From Euglena gracilis (lineage: Eukaryota; Euglenida; Euglenophyceae; Euglenales), in the NCBI GenBank assembly GCA_039621445.1, contig CP154955.1, positions 8,978,241-9,042,240 of the forward strand: 64,000 nucleotides of DNA, given 5' to 3'. Below, in pieces: positions 39,393 to 52,000 of the stretch. The position numbers and the translations under genes are program-made. Below the pieces are notes generated by a model. The model saw only the letters and a program-made list of their open reading frames with translations. It did no database searches and had not been told where the DNA came from. How positions within the stretch are numbered: position 1 is the first letter of the stretch; every line of letters starts with the position of its first letter.

Positions 39393-40578
39393 GCTGCTGT
39401 CTTATGAATTCCCACCCACCCACACAGCCCACACACACACACGCACACACAATGCGTACACACACGTGTGTATGTGTCCAATGGGAACACACACAAAATG
39501 TACACACACATATGTGTGTATACATTTTGTGTGCATGTTCCTCTGGTTGCGTTTCACAACCCGGCGGGGAGGAAATTTTTTGATAAAAAAAATGCAAAAA
39601 AAATTGATTTTTTCATCAAGAAACCAACATGTCTGCTGCTTTCCCCCTCTTTTTTTCCTTTTTCACAGCTGCCAGGGGGATTTATTGTTTGGGCGGCCGG
39701 AGTCGGTCCTCAGGGGGGTTTTATATGTGAAACAGTTAATTTACATGTGGTAAAAAAAAACGCAGTTGCACAATGACAAGTTCCAAAAACAACAACAACT
39801 TTTTTCTCTTAAACAAGTCAACAACACAGGGGCATGCATGTTTCGGATGCGGCGCTGGTGATCCTATAGGACTCCAGCAACGGCATCGCCGGATCGCGGG
39901 CCTCCACGTTCCTCCTGCATACCGCCTCCATCCATCCACCTGCCTCGCAGAGAACTACCACCGCGCAGCAGACAAGTGTGGGCGGGAAGGACACAGAAGC
40001 GAGAGGCAGGTATGGAGCGGAGTTGAGGGGGTGTGGGAGTGCTGCCTGGTGTGCCCCTGGGAATGGGAAACAAAGAAGAATAAACAGAACTTGAACTTGA
40101 ATGTGTCGCGGGGGAGCAACATGAATATCAAAAGACGAGCAAAAACTGTGTGCGGGTTTCAAAAACACGTCGCAATTGTGGAATGCTGGCCATCAAATAA
40201 AAGCCTTTGGGGTTGATTCAAAATTTTACCTGCTACATATGCAGTTTTTTTCTCCAGGAGTAAAATAAATTGCTTAAATCGTGCATGTTCACGACACATG
40301 TTTAACCCACAATTTCTATGGGGAAAGCAGCAATTCTAACCAAATGCAAAAAAGGAAACCCTCGACAGAAATCACCAAAAGCAAGTTGGGGGTGAGTTTG
40401 AATTTTAATTGCAGTTTTTGGCATCTGTATCAACGTATCTGCCAGAAAACTCCAGAAAAAAGGAAACAATTACTTTCACTTTCACAATATTTTGGTTGAT
40501 TGTTGGGGGGGTGTAATAGAGATATGGACGAGTGGGGATAACAGCCGCACCACAGGCGGCAGTGGAAAGGGGTGGCAG

Positions 40579-41329
40579 TCAGAAGAGGGAGGTTGCGCGA
40601 TGGACCTTGGTGTTTAGAAAGGCGGCAACTTTCTCCCGCTTGCGGACGGATTTGGGGTCATAACCAGGGCCGCCGTGCCAAGCATCGTTCAAATCCAACG
40701 GTGTGTGTTCCTGAAGCTTCGGAATTGGGTTTACGCCGATGAGAAACAATCACACAATGAGAAAAAATCACACAATCCCATTTCTTCCAGCCACCCCCCC
40801 CCCCAACTGGGAAAGAACTCTTGAAATCCGCAACCCAGAGTTTTCGACGACCCAGGACTAAAACAAACCTTCGTCAAGAAATTATCGACCTTCATAAGAT
40901 CTGACTTCACTCTCTGACTGCTCACAAAAATGAATTGCCACACATCGTACTGTGTCCAGTAGTTGTGGCTGGCCAACCACCATGGCTGCGAGTGTCGTGG
41001 ATTAGAAGGGATTTTTTCTTCTTCATACCTTTCAGTATGAAAAACTACTGCAACAGGCTTCAAATGAGTGATGGCAAACAGACATAATGATGACAAAAGC
41101 ACAGAATGTTGTCAATATGTTTTCGGAGATCTAATTTGCAAACGTGAAGAAGAAAACAAAACAAAACACCCAAAGTTGGCATGAACCGTGGTCAGGTCAG
41201 GCTGTCTGAAGCCTCTCGGCCATCCTGGGCGATAGGGTCCGATTCCATCGTCCGCACGGTTGAACAGTTGCTCGGTGTGGGCGGGGTGGAGGAGTCGCTT
41301 CCCTCGAGAATCTCAACGGGAACCCATTG
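40579..41329 (-). CDS. Unrecognised spliced gene, last two exons
   Basis: Minus-strand exon 41329-41258 (after AATGCAG; QWVPVEILEGSDSS) joins in phase 0 to 40710-40579 (EHTPLDLNDAWHGGPGYDP then KSVRKREKVAAFLN), which ends in TGA. The second exon follows a TTCAG acceptor, and the first has an ACC/GTGCGG donor. The C-terminus is basic with a GGPGYDP turn. The function is not recognised. The 5' end should lie between 41.33 kb and the stop of the next gene at 42.20 kb or farther away, but I could not find a convincing start. A 299-bp transposon (41816-42114) lies in that gap. Confidence 0.45.
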
Positions 41330-41815
41330 CTGCATTGGAAAGGGGGGGGGGGCAGGCACCCAGCAGGCAGCGGTGCCAAGTGCGAGTCGTCAGAAGCCTC
41401 ACACCCTCTCGCTCACACACATGCAACAGATCTGAATAGCTGTGCGGAGAAACTTTGTAGACAAAACCTTGACCCGCTTCAGTTTTTTTTTTACTGAGGA
41501 GAAAAAACATTCTGACTGCGTCTTTTGGTTATGGTGACAATCTAGACGGTCCGAACACCCCCTGTTTATTGGGCAAGGGTGTTCATTGGGCATGGGAGGT
41601 ACGATTTTTTTGTTTTTATTGGGACAACATATTGGGAGGGGGGGTTCCGTTCGCCATCGGACCCTCTGTTGGGCCAGTGAGAGAGCACTGTAGAACAAAC
41701 AAAATCTGCGGAAGAAAGAATTATGCCACGAAGCACACCTTACCAAACCAACCTAACCTAATACACATAATGCCTCATGCACGATGGTTCCCTTTTTGGC
41801 CCAAGCCGTTTCGAT

Positions 41816-42114
41816 CACGCTTGTGCTTACCGAGCGGGGGGGGGGAGGGGGTGGGTGGGTGCTATGGGGTGCCGGCCCCTAGCAGGCACACCGGGTAGGG
41901 GTCCGGGGGGGGACCCAGAAAATTTTCATTGAAAATGGCCTTTTCCGGGCCCCCCGCGCCTTTGGCGACGGGCACGGAGGGGGGTGCCTGCCAGGGGCAG
42001 GCACCCCCCAAAACCCCACCCTCCCCCCCAGGGGGGAGGGTGGGGTGCTACAGGGTGCCTGCCCCTAGCACCCCCCCCCCGTGGGCAGGCACCCGACTAA
42101 GCACACTAAGCCTG
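41816..42114 (+). mobile_element. Family D element, copy 2
   Basis: Ends CACGCTTGTGCTTACCG and ACTAAGCCTG. Perfect 8-bp target duplication gtttcgat (41808-41815 and 42115-42122). Its interior closely follows the copy at 1,636. Confidence 0.88.
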
Positions 42115-42201
42115 GTTTCGATTTGTTATGGCCACACCAGCCGGCTTTCAGAGTTCTCATTCAAAATTCTAGCTTTCGTTCCAGCTGTGCCCCCCCCCCA
42201 C

Positions 42202-45029
42202 TCAGGCAGCGGCGGGGTCGGGGCGCTGCTCCGGGGGCACAGTGTGCGTGACGTCCACCGTCAGGGCAAAGGGGTGGTCGTGATAGCGCCGCCCTGGGGC
42301 AGCCCGGCAGCGGCGAGAACGAATGCCGGTGGGGAGGCCGTGGAAGAAATGAGGCCGGGCGGAAATCACAGACGGGGAGGGACGAAGAGAAAGAAAACCG
42401 ACGGCGGATTGCGGGAAATACGTGGACGAAAAATATACTCGCAATTTCTTAACTTTTAAAAATCAGCAATGCCGCGAAACACATTGCCATTTGCCTTCAA
42501 CGGGTTTTGACCATTTAGGAGTCGTTTGCGCATATGGGAAAAAAATGGGAATATGGGAAAAATCATATGGGAAAAAATCAACAACTAAGAACGGAGAATT
42601 TTTTCGGTTCTTTGAACAAGAGACAGGCGAAGGTTGATTTGAAATCCAATGGTGAATGTTGATTGAAATTTTCGCATTCTCATGAAAAAGAAGAATTCTG
42701 TCCTCCCCAGTGGGAGGGTGGTCGAACCTCTGGGAGGTGGTGGGTCGACCCCCCCCACCCACTACAGCACTGTGCAGGGAAAAATTCCTTCGCAGAAAAA
42801 ATTTACCTAAAAATTGGTGCCCCGGAAATATAGGGGGGGGGGTGGTCTGACCCCTTCCGGTACCCCCTGTTGTTGGGAAAAAAAATGCACCAGTGAACCA
42901 ACCCGGCGGCCAGCACCTGCGCAGGCGACGGGGCACTTGGCGTGGCTAACGCTCTCGTCCAGGAGGTGGTGGAAAGTGCTCAGGCTGAGGGGGAGGGACT
43001 TCAGTTCTAAGACGCGGCCCATCTGTGGGAACAATGGGAAGGAGGAACACATTATTTGTGAGGGTTCAGTTTGGCAGCCAAACACACACAGACATGCACA
43101 CACACAAAGAGAGAGGGAGAGAGGTTCCAGAGACATCCTCATCTACCTCCAATACACCCAACCAATCTAGAAGAAAGATAAGAGACAGAGGGGGGGGGGA
43201 GGTAAAACCCCCCAGTGATAAGAGACGGGGGAGATAGAAAAAAAACATATGAACCAGACCACACATACAAGTAGCTTCAACAGAAAGAAAAAAACTTTTG
43301 CAAAACAGAGAACAACGTTAAAAACCGGCCACACTTACTTATTATGCTTGGGGAAGTTTCTAATTCAGTGCCCAATGGACCAGATTCAAGTGGTCCTCTG
43401 TCTTCGTTGTGCCATAATAATGTTGCACCAGCCGCGTGTCGTTTCTGCTTTTTCTGTGATCATCAACCTAGTCAGTGGGCTTTGAATTGTGCAGAGTGAG
43501 CACATCCCCAGATGATGGTTACACCATCACCCACCCCAGGACGACTCTGCCTCCCATCAGCCCCATGCCAACCCAGCTGCCCAAGAAATGACGGCATGGC
43601 AACACAGCAAGCGACCTGGTCCACGGACACAGTCTCCCCGTTCCACAGACGAAACGCCGTGTGGACCGGATCGGCAAAACACTTGGAAGCAGAGCAGCAT
43701 GTGGGAATCCGAGGCTCCAGTGTGGAATATTTCAAAGTTGAAATCAATGTTCCACCAGAACTTTGAAAACCTACACAAAAAAACCCACAAAAAAATCATC
43801 ACCCCCACGCAAATTTCCCCCCAAAAACATCGAAGCACGTTCAAAAAGACCCGTACTGGCCATTTCCGTACCGGTCTGCTCGGGGTTCACTACCTCGTCG
43901 TCGATGGCGACACGATATGCCTCCAAGAACTTCGCCCGGGGAAACCGGTTCTTGCCGGAGGGGTCCGATGCGGACACACTTTTCATATCGGTTCCGAGAA
44001 ATGTATTTTATGTTACTCCACAATCCAAACTGGAATAGCAACTCGACATGTGCAGTGCCCACCTAGGCAATCCGACAAACTTCAAACCTTGTCTGTTTGG
44101 GGTGGAGCACCTGAGGTGAAAAATGCAAGGTCACCAACAAGGATTACAGAAAATGAACACATCCAATTAATTATTTTAAAGAAAACATTTTTAACTATAA
44201 AATAATTTTTTTTGCAGGGGGTACCAAAAACCATGCGTACTTGAATTTGCTGATTTGCTCTCCAATTCACATTCTTTTTGAGTTTGCTTTCAAGGAATAG
44301 GGTTAGGGCTGCAATTTAGGAGTCAAATTGGGCCATAAAGTCTGCCGTCAGGGAACATTTGAGCCTAACTTAGAACCCAACTTTCGACCTGATTCACCCT
44401 AACCCTAACCCAAACCCTATTTCCTGAAACCAACCCTGACTCAATAATACCAACCCTTCCTAACCCCATTCCTAACAATGATATCAAAATTTCGCCGTTC
44501 GAAAATTCCTTTCTTTGCGGTTGTATGAGTTTCCCTGGAAAAAATGGGGGTCAGGAAAATTAATTTGGAAATCCCTGGAAGGCACCTCCAAGGGGGGGGG
44601 CAGAAAAATAGGTGCCATATACTCTCCGTGTATGCTACTACGTATATACATTCCATTTTATTAAAATAATTATATTTTCTGCCATGTTTGGATTGAAAAT
44701 GGAGAGTTAAAGAATACAAAAAATTCACCACCCACAGACAAAAAACAATTGTTTTCTTGGGAGGGTTTTAAACAATGCATTTCGCAATCAAAAATTTACA
44801 CTTATGCAACTACTCCCAAAAAATAATGTTTCCTTGGGGGGGCTTCGGCAGACCAGGTCTGATTCCCACGGGGGAATATTAATGGGGAGATATTTCCAGA
44901 AACAGCGACAGCGAGGCTCCTGCCAGACCATGCCAGCCCTTTCACAAACCGCCGGAAAGATTTCGTGAAATTGTCGAAGCCCAGGAGTGGGGACCGTCGG
45001 GATGCGCTGGTGGGGGACCATGTCACCTC
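42202..45029 (-). CDS. Unrecognised spliced gene, C-terminal part complete
   Basis: Minus-strand exon chain. The last two exons are firm: 43022-42917 (MGRVLELKSLPLSLSTFHHL) and 42293-42202 (RRYHDHPFALTVDVTHTVPP, then TGA). They join in phase 1, with CAG/GTGCTG donor and CCCCAG acceptor. Immediately upstream, 43681-43616 (CFADPVHTAFRLWNGETVSV) ends in phase 0, as does an exon ending at 43894 (KNRFPRAKFLEAYRVAIDDE, donor GTAGTG). An exon starting at 45029 after CCGCAG may be a 5' exon; two of its frames are open, one containing FDNFTKSFRRF and one beginning MVPHQRIPTVPT. I do not recognise the protein. There are no membrane segments in the readable part. The acidic/hydrophobic alternation and GC bias match the other exons. 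Confidence 0.55.
44290..44440 (+). repeat. Telomere-like inverted repeat
   Basis: GGAATAGGGTTAGGGC on the left is mirrored by CCCTAACCCTAACCCAAACC and CTATTTCC on the right, about 110 bp apart. The motif resembles TTAGGG-type telomeric DNA, but only two to three units are present. Confidence 0.5.
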
Positions 45030-45078
45030 CTGCGGGGATGGAGGGGTCGGCGGCGGTCGACTGACACCCCAGCAGGGT

Positions 45079-45360
45079 TCGATATAAAGACAGGTGGGGG
45101 GGGGGTGGTCCGAACCCCCCTGAGGGCCAGGAGGGGGGGGGGTGGGGGGGACACCCCCCACCTAAACAGTGGCGCGGTCTGGGTGACCGAAAATTTTTGA
45201 CCCCCCAAAACGACCAAAAGTGCCCTTTTGGGCCCTTTTTTGGCAAAAATGTGCCAGAAATGCAAAAAATTTTCGGCGCGAAGCGCCGGAGGAAAAAATT
45301 GACCCTTTTTGGGGGGGGGTCCCAGGTACCCCCCCCCCCCCCGGGTCTGGAACCCCCCTG
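45079..45360 (+). mobile_element. Dispersed repeat with TAAACAGTGGCGCGGTC core
   Basis: Contains an AGGTGGGGG..CCCCCACCT inverted repeat, then TAAACAGTGGCGCGGTC, GGGTGACCGA and TTTTCGGCGCGAAGCGCC. Related copies are at about 16010-16240, 55525-55650 and 58493-58562. Boundaries are not fixed. Confidence 0.5.
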
Positions 45361-45719
45361 GCAGGTGGATTTTGGATTTGGATTTGTTGTGCCCCGCGTT
45401 GCTGCGCGGTGCCTCCAGCCGTGGGCGTACACAAGCACCACTCAGGAGGGCACCCCCGGAGCCCGGGCATTAAGATTTGATTTGAGATTTTGGGATTTGG
45501 TTGGGGGTTCGTGCAGGAAAAAAGAACCCAAAACCAGGGTGCTGGGTGCACCCTGGTCGCCGTACCCCCGGGGTGATATGGGGTCCACTCCTCTCCTACG
45601 CCACGGAGAGGCTGGGCTCCGACACGGAGGAGGTGGGTCGGACCCCCCTCCTACCTCGAAACTGAGGGGGTGGCCGAAAACTTTTAGATTTCATGGACAG
45701 GCAAAGGGCCGGAAATCGG

Positions 45720-46320
45720 CGGGTGATTGCGTTTATCCAGAATTTCGAAGAGCAGAACCAACACGGGGTGGTTGCGGTGGGTGGGAGGCCATGGGGTTGT
45801 TAGGATGATCCAGAAGTTGGGGGTGGGACTCTGGGGTGGGAGGTCAGGCAGTCGGCGTGTAGAACTCCGGGGAGGGGATTAAACAGGCGGTTGGGGTTAT
45901 TCCGAGTTTCGGTGGTTACAACACCACGGGGTGGTTGAGGTAGGCCTGGAAATGCAGTGGGTTGGATGTCATGGGGTGTTCGAGGTGGTCCGGAAGCTCT
46001 GAGGGCACGGGGTGATTAGGGTTATTTGGAAGCTCGTTAGGTGGGTTTACGCGGGAGTTGGAAGGGTAGCACACCATGGCAGGCTGAGTAGCTGAGAAAG
46101 TTGATGGGTCACCCGGAAATATATGGGGTAAAATACCACAGGGTGATTGTGACGTCCGGAAAGATGGTGGGTAGCTTGGAATGGTCCGGCAGCTGATTTT
46201 AGACACCACATAGGGTGGTTGGTGTGCAGTACACCATGGTTGTGGGGTTATCCAGGGGTTTGGTAGTGGGGCGGGAGAGACACCAGGGGGGGGTTCCGGG
46301 GGGGATCGGTCGGAGCGGTG
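45720..46320 (+). repeat. Degenerate minisatellite, left block
   Basis: Loosely repeated CACCACGGGGTGGTT, GGGGTTATTCCG and AAGCTCGTTAGG words. The same words resume at 48.14 kb beyond the retroelement. Confidence 0.7.
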
Positions 46321-48130
46321 AGGGGGGCGCTCATTGGGCCGCGAAGGGGGACTTCACGATGCCCCGTGCCCCACCCCTCCTCCTGCAGGTCGGTGGGCCA
46401 TCCACAGCCCGCCCGTGCCCAGCTGACACAGAGGGGGGGGGGCTACCGCCAGGACGTCAGGGTCGCCTGCCGCTTAGAACGAGATGTATCCATGTCCAGG
46501 GAAGGTGGACGAGGTCGGGGCTGCCGGGTCGATGGAGACGGGGTCGGTGGAGCTGAGGCGGTCGCTGCAGGTCTGCTCGGATGGCCGTGCGACGCCGCAT
46601 CGTTGGGGCCAGGTCCTCGGCTGGTGGAGTCCGACGGTGGTCAGCCAGTTCGGAAGGGGCCGAGATGCGCAGGGTCGCCAGGTGATGGAACACCTCGAAC
46701 CTCGCAGGCGGTTCCCCGGCGGCAGGCGGCACAAGCTGCACCGGCCACCGCATGTTATGGCTGTCCCGTAACCCAGGGCCCAGCGCGCCAACGACGTTGC
46801 GGGGGACCAAGCACTCCCGTAGCACATCATCCATACCCACCCGGTGCAGCAGGCGTCTAGTGAAGTCCAACACCAGGGCCGACTCCGACCCACCCGCCGT
46901 AGAGGGGAAACACATGCCCTTGTCCACCTCCCAGGATGAGGAGCGCCTTGCTCGGCAGCCCCTGCTCCACCGGCGCCGCCCGCAGGTGGGGGTGGTACCG
47001 CAGCCAGGCTGCGAGCCCTGCATCAGCGTCCTCCTTCGAGACAGCAGGGCGGGCAACAGGATGAGAGGCGGCCTCCTCCACAGCCCGACGGCGCCAGCGA
47101 TCCGCATCCCGATGGGCTTTGGGGGTCCGGTTGTACAACCACCGGCCCCCAGCTGCCGAGTGACGCTGCAGGGGGGGGGTCGGGCTCCACCGAGCCGACG
47201 AGGTTGCCCAGCGTTTTCCCGAAGCCGGCCAGCCTGCTGGACGGCGCAGAGCCCGGGGTCTGGGTGTAGGGCTCACCCGTCCGCTCTTCGAAGAGGTCGA
47301 GGAGGACGTGAGGCTTGCACCCCTGGCTGGTGGGGCAGACGACGGTGTCCTCCCGAAACAGGACAATCAGCCGGGAGAGGAGCCACCGACGCCGCGGGCT
47401 ACCACAGGGGGGTGCACGGGAAGCTGCCGGGGCAACAGGGGGTGCTGCCTGGCGCTGCTGCTGCTCCAGGTTCCGGAGCTCCGGGACACTGAGGCGGAGC
47501 TCGAGGGGCAGCGCGGGGCGAGGGCTGGGGGGGGGGGCGGGGGGGGCACGGCGGGGGGGGGAGAGCAGGGCGACAGGGGCGGTGGCCATCAGCTCACCGC
47601 GGCGGCGAAGCAACCCAGCCACCCGCTCAGCCAGGGCCACGTGCAGCGCCAGCTTGAAGCACGCGGCGTCCGCCAGCGGTAGGGGCTGATGGCCCAGCAA
47701 CGTGTCGGGGATGAGCGCGGCGAGGAGGGGCAGGCAGTGCGCCTCCAGCCAGGCCGGGGAGGGTAGGGGGGCCTGCACCTTGAAATCCTCGGCAGCCGTC
47801 CGCCAAATCTCATGTAAGGCGGGGAGCTCCGGTGCCGCACCAGTGGCAGGGCAGCCCACCAGTACATGGGTGTCATCCTCCTCCGGCAGGCCGCAGCATA
47901 AGCAGGCAGCGGAGGTCGCCCCACAGATTCCATGTCGCGTGAGGCGTCGACTCGCCATCCACCGACCGCCACACCGCAGCCCCCCCTCCGCCAGGGATGA
48001 CTGAGCCGTCCGTGTAGACAGCCAGGGGGTGGGGGTCCTCTGTGTCCGCCGGGGACAGCACGACGGTGCCCACCAGCCGAGCCTCCGGCGCCAAGCAGGG
48101 CCAGGCCGAGGAGCAGCTGCACTGGGGATT
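46320..48130 (-). pseudogene. Non-LTR retrotransposon remnant (RNase H and CCHC knuckle)
   Basis: On the minus strand, AVYTDGSVIPGGGGAAV (near 48020) is an RNase H start with its first catalytic Asp. After a frame change the sequence runs to CLCCGLPEEDDTHVLVGCP, a C-x2-C-x8-H-x4-C knuckle as found at the end of LINE ORF2. Open sequence continues for over 400 codons in shifting frames: ERVAGLLRRRGELM, LLSRLIVLFREDTVVC, then GGRWLYNRTPKAHRDADRWR, then ALVLDFTRRLLHRVGMDDVL. Frame changes fall near C/G runs, so some may be sequencing errors. The reverse transcriptase and most of RNase H are missing. The block is cleanly bordered by minisatellite on both sides. Confidence 0.6.
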
Positions 48131-48139
48131 GCGGTGAAT

Positions 48140-49080
48140 GCTGGGGGTTTCCGGTTATGCGGAAGTTTGGTGCATTGAATTTCCAGAAGTGATATGTGTG
48201 GAAAGCCTCGGGGGGGGGGGGTCCCAGCGGGGGTTTCAGCGGGTCGAACACCATGAGTTGGTCGGGATTATCCGGAATTTCGATAGGATAGACTCCACAG
48301 GGTGGCTGGGGTTATACCGAACTTCGGTGGGTGGTGAAAATAAAAATATTGGTTGAGGCAAGCCTGAAATATAGCGGGTTGAATTCCACGGGGTATTCGG
48401 AGTCGTCCTGAAGCTCGGTGGGTAGGACACCGTCTGGGCGAGGGGGTTATCCGCAGTTCGGAGTTCTACACCAAGGGGCTATCAGGCTTATTCGGGAATC
48501 GGAAAGAACACCGTGGGGGTTGGGTTATCGGAAAATTCGGTTGGTTGTGGTTATCCGGAGCCAATGGGGGGTCCGGACAGTTGGCGTGAAGAGCAGCACA
48601 GGGGGGGGGGGGGGCTGTGCAGAAGTTTGTTGCATAGCACACCTTGGGTTGGTTGGAAATTCAGCGGGTTGGACGCACTGGGGCGGTTGGGGGTGAAACG
48701 AAAGTCGGTGAGTAAGACACCACTGGGGGGGTCAACATGTTGGGTGGGTTGAACACCACGGGGTGGATTAGCGGGTAGAACAACATGGGATGGGGTAATT
48801 GGTGTAGTCCAGAAATTTGATGGGTCTGAAACCGGGATGAGGGTGTCCGGATGTTCGTGGGAGAAACACCATGGGTTTTTGCATAATAAATATATCATGG
48901 TGGGCAATCCAGGGCGGAATATTTTGGGTACCCGGAAGTTCGAGGTTAAAACACTGTGGGGTGGAAGAAATTTGGTGGATGGGATACACAAGGTGGTTGG
49001 GGTTATCCGGAAGCTCGGTGGGTCAGGTAACGCGGGTTGATTTGGGTAGTCTGTGAATCCTGAAGAGGGGAAACAACGTG
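48140..49080 (+). repeat. Degenerate minisatellite, right block
   Basis: CACCACGGGGTGG, GGGGTTATCCGGAAG and CTCGGTGGGT words recur at irregular 60-90-bp spacing. It resumes the block that ends at 46.32 kb. Confidence 0.75.
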
Positions 49081-49089
49081 GTGATTGTG

Positions 49090-52000
49090 TAAAAAATGGA
49101 ACAAGATGGGGGAGTGTTTAAAATTTCGCGAGGCAGCAGCAGAAAGTTTGCATTGGATGGTGCACGTAAAAAAAAATCCGCTTGCATGCTGACGTCAGGC
49201 TGTGAAATAAATCAGCACAAATTCAACAAACCGCGAAGAGAGTTGTATCTCACCATGGTCTGGAGGGGGCACGGGGCTGGGGAGGTGAACTGCACATGGT
49301 GGTTCACTGCGGGTTCACAGCGAAGACTATTTGGGCTGCCCCACAAGTTTTTCAGTGTGTACTGACATAGATGAGCTGCAAGAGAATTTTGTGGCTGAAA
49401 ATTAAGAAAAGGGTGAAAGCGGCGGATGCAGGTAAATGGTTGCATTTAAGCAGGCTTGAGCCACGCTCAGACAAAGTGGAGGGAAGAAGAGGTTCCCAAA
49501 TCCTTAATGATTAGGGTATTCCTGGTGTGTGTGGGGTGGGTATGGTGGGTAGTGGATGGAGGCAGAGCCGGGGCAGGGTTCCCGGGTGCCGGACGGAGGG
49601 TGCCGACGGGGGGGGGGTCGGCGTCCACCACTCTCGGCGGAGAGCTGGTGGGTGAGCTGGGGGGGGGGGGCAGAGGGGGCTGGCAGAAACACGGTGTCAG
49701 GCCCATTGTGACCGGTCCAGGGTTAAAAGTCAAAGAGGCAGCAAAAGAAATCATAAAATGGTTAGTGCACACAAAATGTGTTTGCAAGCTGATGTAAGGC
49801 AATGAGATACATTGGCACCAGTTCAACAAACCGTGGAGAGAGCTGCGTCTCACCGCGGTCTGGATGAGGATGGGGCGTGCACTGGTGCCACATATGAATG
49901 CATGGGAAAAAGAAAATGGGCCTGGCGTCATGCCAGGTGGGAGGGGCTGGGGGTGCAGGCAACGCCGATGTAAATTTGTTTCTCCCAGGTGTTTCCCTGC
50001 CTTTCTTTATTTCCTGAAATTTAGAAATGTAATTCTGTGTAATAATGTAGATTTCAACCACAATGGGTGTTATTTCGGAAAGTTGGGGGTTCGCTGCGAA
50101 GAGCATTTGAGCTGCCCCACGGGTATGTCAGTGTGTACTGACTGAAATGAGCTGCAAGAGAAATTTGTCGATGAGAATTAAGGGAGGGGTAAAAGCAGCG
50201 GTTGCAAATAAATGGTTGCACTTCAGCAGCTTGAACACAATTCAGACAAAATGGAGGGAAGGGGTCCCCAATTCTTGAAGACTAGGGTGGGGTGGGTGTG
50301 GGGTGGGTGTGGTGGGTAGTGGGTGGAGGCACAGCCGAGATATGGTTCCCGGGTGCCGGACATAGGGTGGGGGGGGTTGGCGTCCACCATTCTCGGCGGG
50401 GAGCTGGTGGGTGAGGTGGGGGGGGGGGGGCTGGCAGAAACAGTGCCAGGCTCACTGGAGGATTTTGACTGGTCCAAGAAGGGCGGGTTCAAAAATACGA
50501 GAGGCAACAAAGAAACCATCAATTTGCAGGTGAGCGTAAAATATGTCTGCGTCTGATGCCAGGTTGCGAGATAAATCAGCGCAAATTCAACAAACCGTGG
50601 AGAGAGCTCTCTCACCCCGGTCTGGATGAGGATGGGGCGTGCACTGGTGCCACATATGAATGTATGGGAGATGGAAATTGGGCCTGGTGTTCTGCAAGGT
50701 GGGAGGGGGCTGGGGGTGCAGGCAGCGCCGATGTAAGTTTGTTTCTCCCGGGTGTTCCCCTGCCTTTCTTTGCTTTCTGAAATTTAGAAATGTATTGTTC
50801 TATGTTTTATGTGTTTTTCTGATGAGCGTCATTTCGGAAAGTTGGGGGTTCGCTGTGAAGAGCATTTGAGTTGCCCCACGGGTATGTCAGTGTGTACTGA
50901 CGGAAATGAGCTGCAAGAGAAATTTGTCGATGAGAATTAAGGGAGGGGTAAAAGCAGCGGTTGCAATAAATGGTTGCACTTCAGCAGCTTGAACACAATT
51001 CAGACAAAATGGAGGGAAGGGGTCCCCAATTCTTGAAGACTAGGGTGGGGTGGGTGTGGGGTGGGTGTGGTGGGTAGTGGGTGGAGGCCGGATAGGGGGT
51101 GGCGGCGGGGGGGGGGGTGGAGGAGTCGGCGTCCACCACTCTCGGCGGAGAGCTGATGGGTGAGCTGGGGGGGGGGGCGGGGGCGGAGGGGGCTGGCAGA
51201 AACACGGTATCAGGCCCATTGTGACCGATCCAAGGTCCAAAATCCAAGAGGCAACAAAATAAATCATCAAATGGATGGTGCAGCACAAAATACATTTGCA
51301 TGCTGACGTCAGGTTGTGAGATAAATCAGCACAAATTCAACAAACCGTGGAGAGAGCTGTGTCTCACCGCGGTCTGGAGGAGGATGCGGCGTGCACTGCT
51401 GCCACATATGATTGTAAGGGAGAGGGAAATGGGCCTGGTGTCATGAAAGGTGGGAGGGGGCCGGGGATGAAGGAGGTGCTGATGTAAATTCATGTTACCA
51501 AGGGTGTTCTCTGGCCTTTTTTCTTTCCCTGCAATTTGGGAGATGCTATGCTTTATGTTTTATGTGAGTTTATACACAGTGGGTCTTATTGCGGAAATTT
51601 GGGGGTTCGCAGCGAAGAGGATTTGGGCTGCCCCACTGGTGTGTTTTGACTGAAATGAGCTGCAAGAGAAATTTGTGGATGAAATTTATGCTTAGAATTA
51701 AGGAGGGTGTTTAAAGCAGCGGTTGCGTGTAAATGGTCTTGCGTAGAAACTGTTTCATTTCGGCAGCCAGCACCAGATGGATGTAATGCAGGGAGAGTTT
51801 CCTGATAACTTGATTGGTGGGGTATTTGTGCGTGAGTCGGGTGGGTAGTGGGTAGAGGCAGAGTCGGGCAGGGGTCCCGGGTGCCGGACAGGGGTTGGCA
51901 GGGGGGGGTGATTAGTGGGCACCATGCTCGGCGGGTGGAGGGGGATGGGCTGGGTGGGGGGGGGCGGGGCTGGTGGAAACACGGCGCCAGGCCCACTGAA

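Larger units (their letters stand above)
36200..40570. other. Region with only weak exon candidates
   Basis: Apart from the hydrophobic ORF at 39.15-39.39 kb and a family C element at 38.56 kb, this stretch has no confident gene. Weak minus-strand candidates are ALMGAMQCLEKFSTTSPRDW near 36950 with a CAG/GTGCAC end, a 145-codon ORF at 37470-37907 without a known domain, and VRLYGQPADEAIRAIHG near 38460, which faintly resembles an RRM end. Confidence 0.3.

Noticed and set aside
39773-40216. 147-codon plus ORF with ACFGCGAG as a zinc protein
   Set aside because: No complete zinc-binding spacing, no splice context, and it is on the strand opposite to all host genes.
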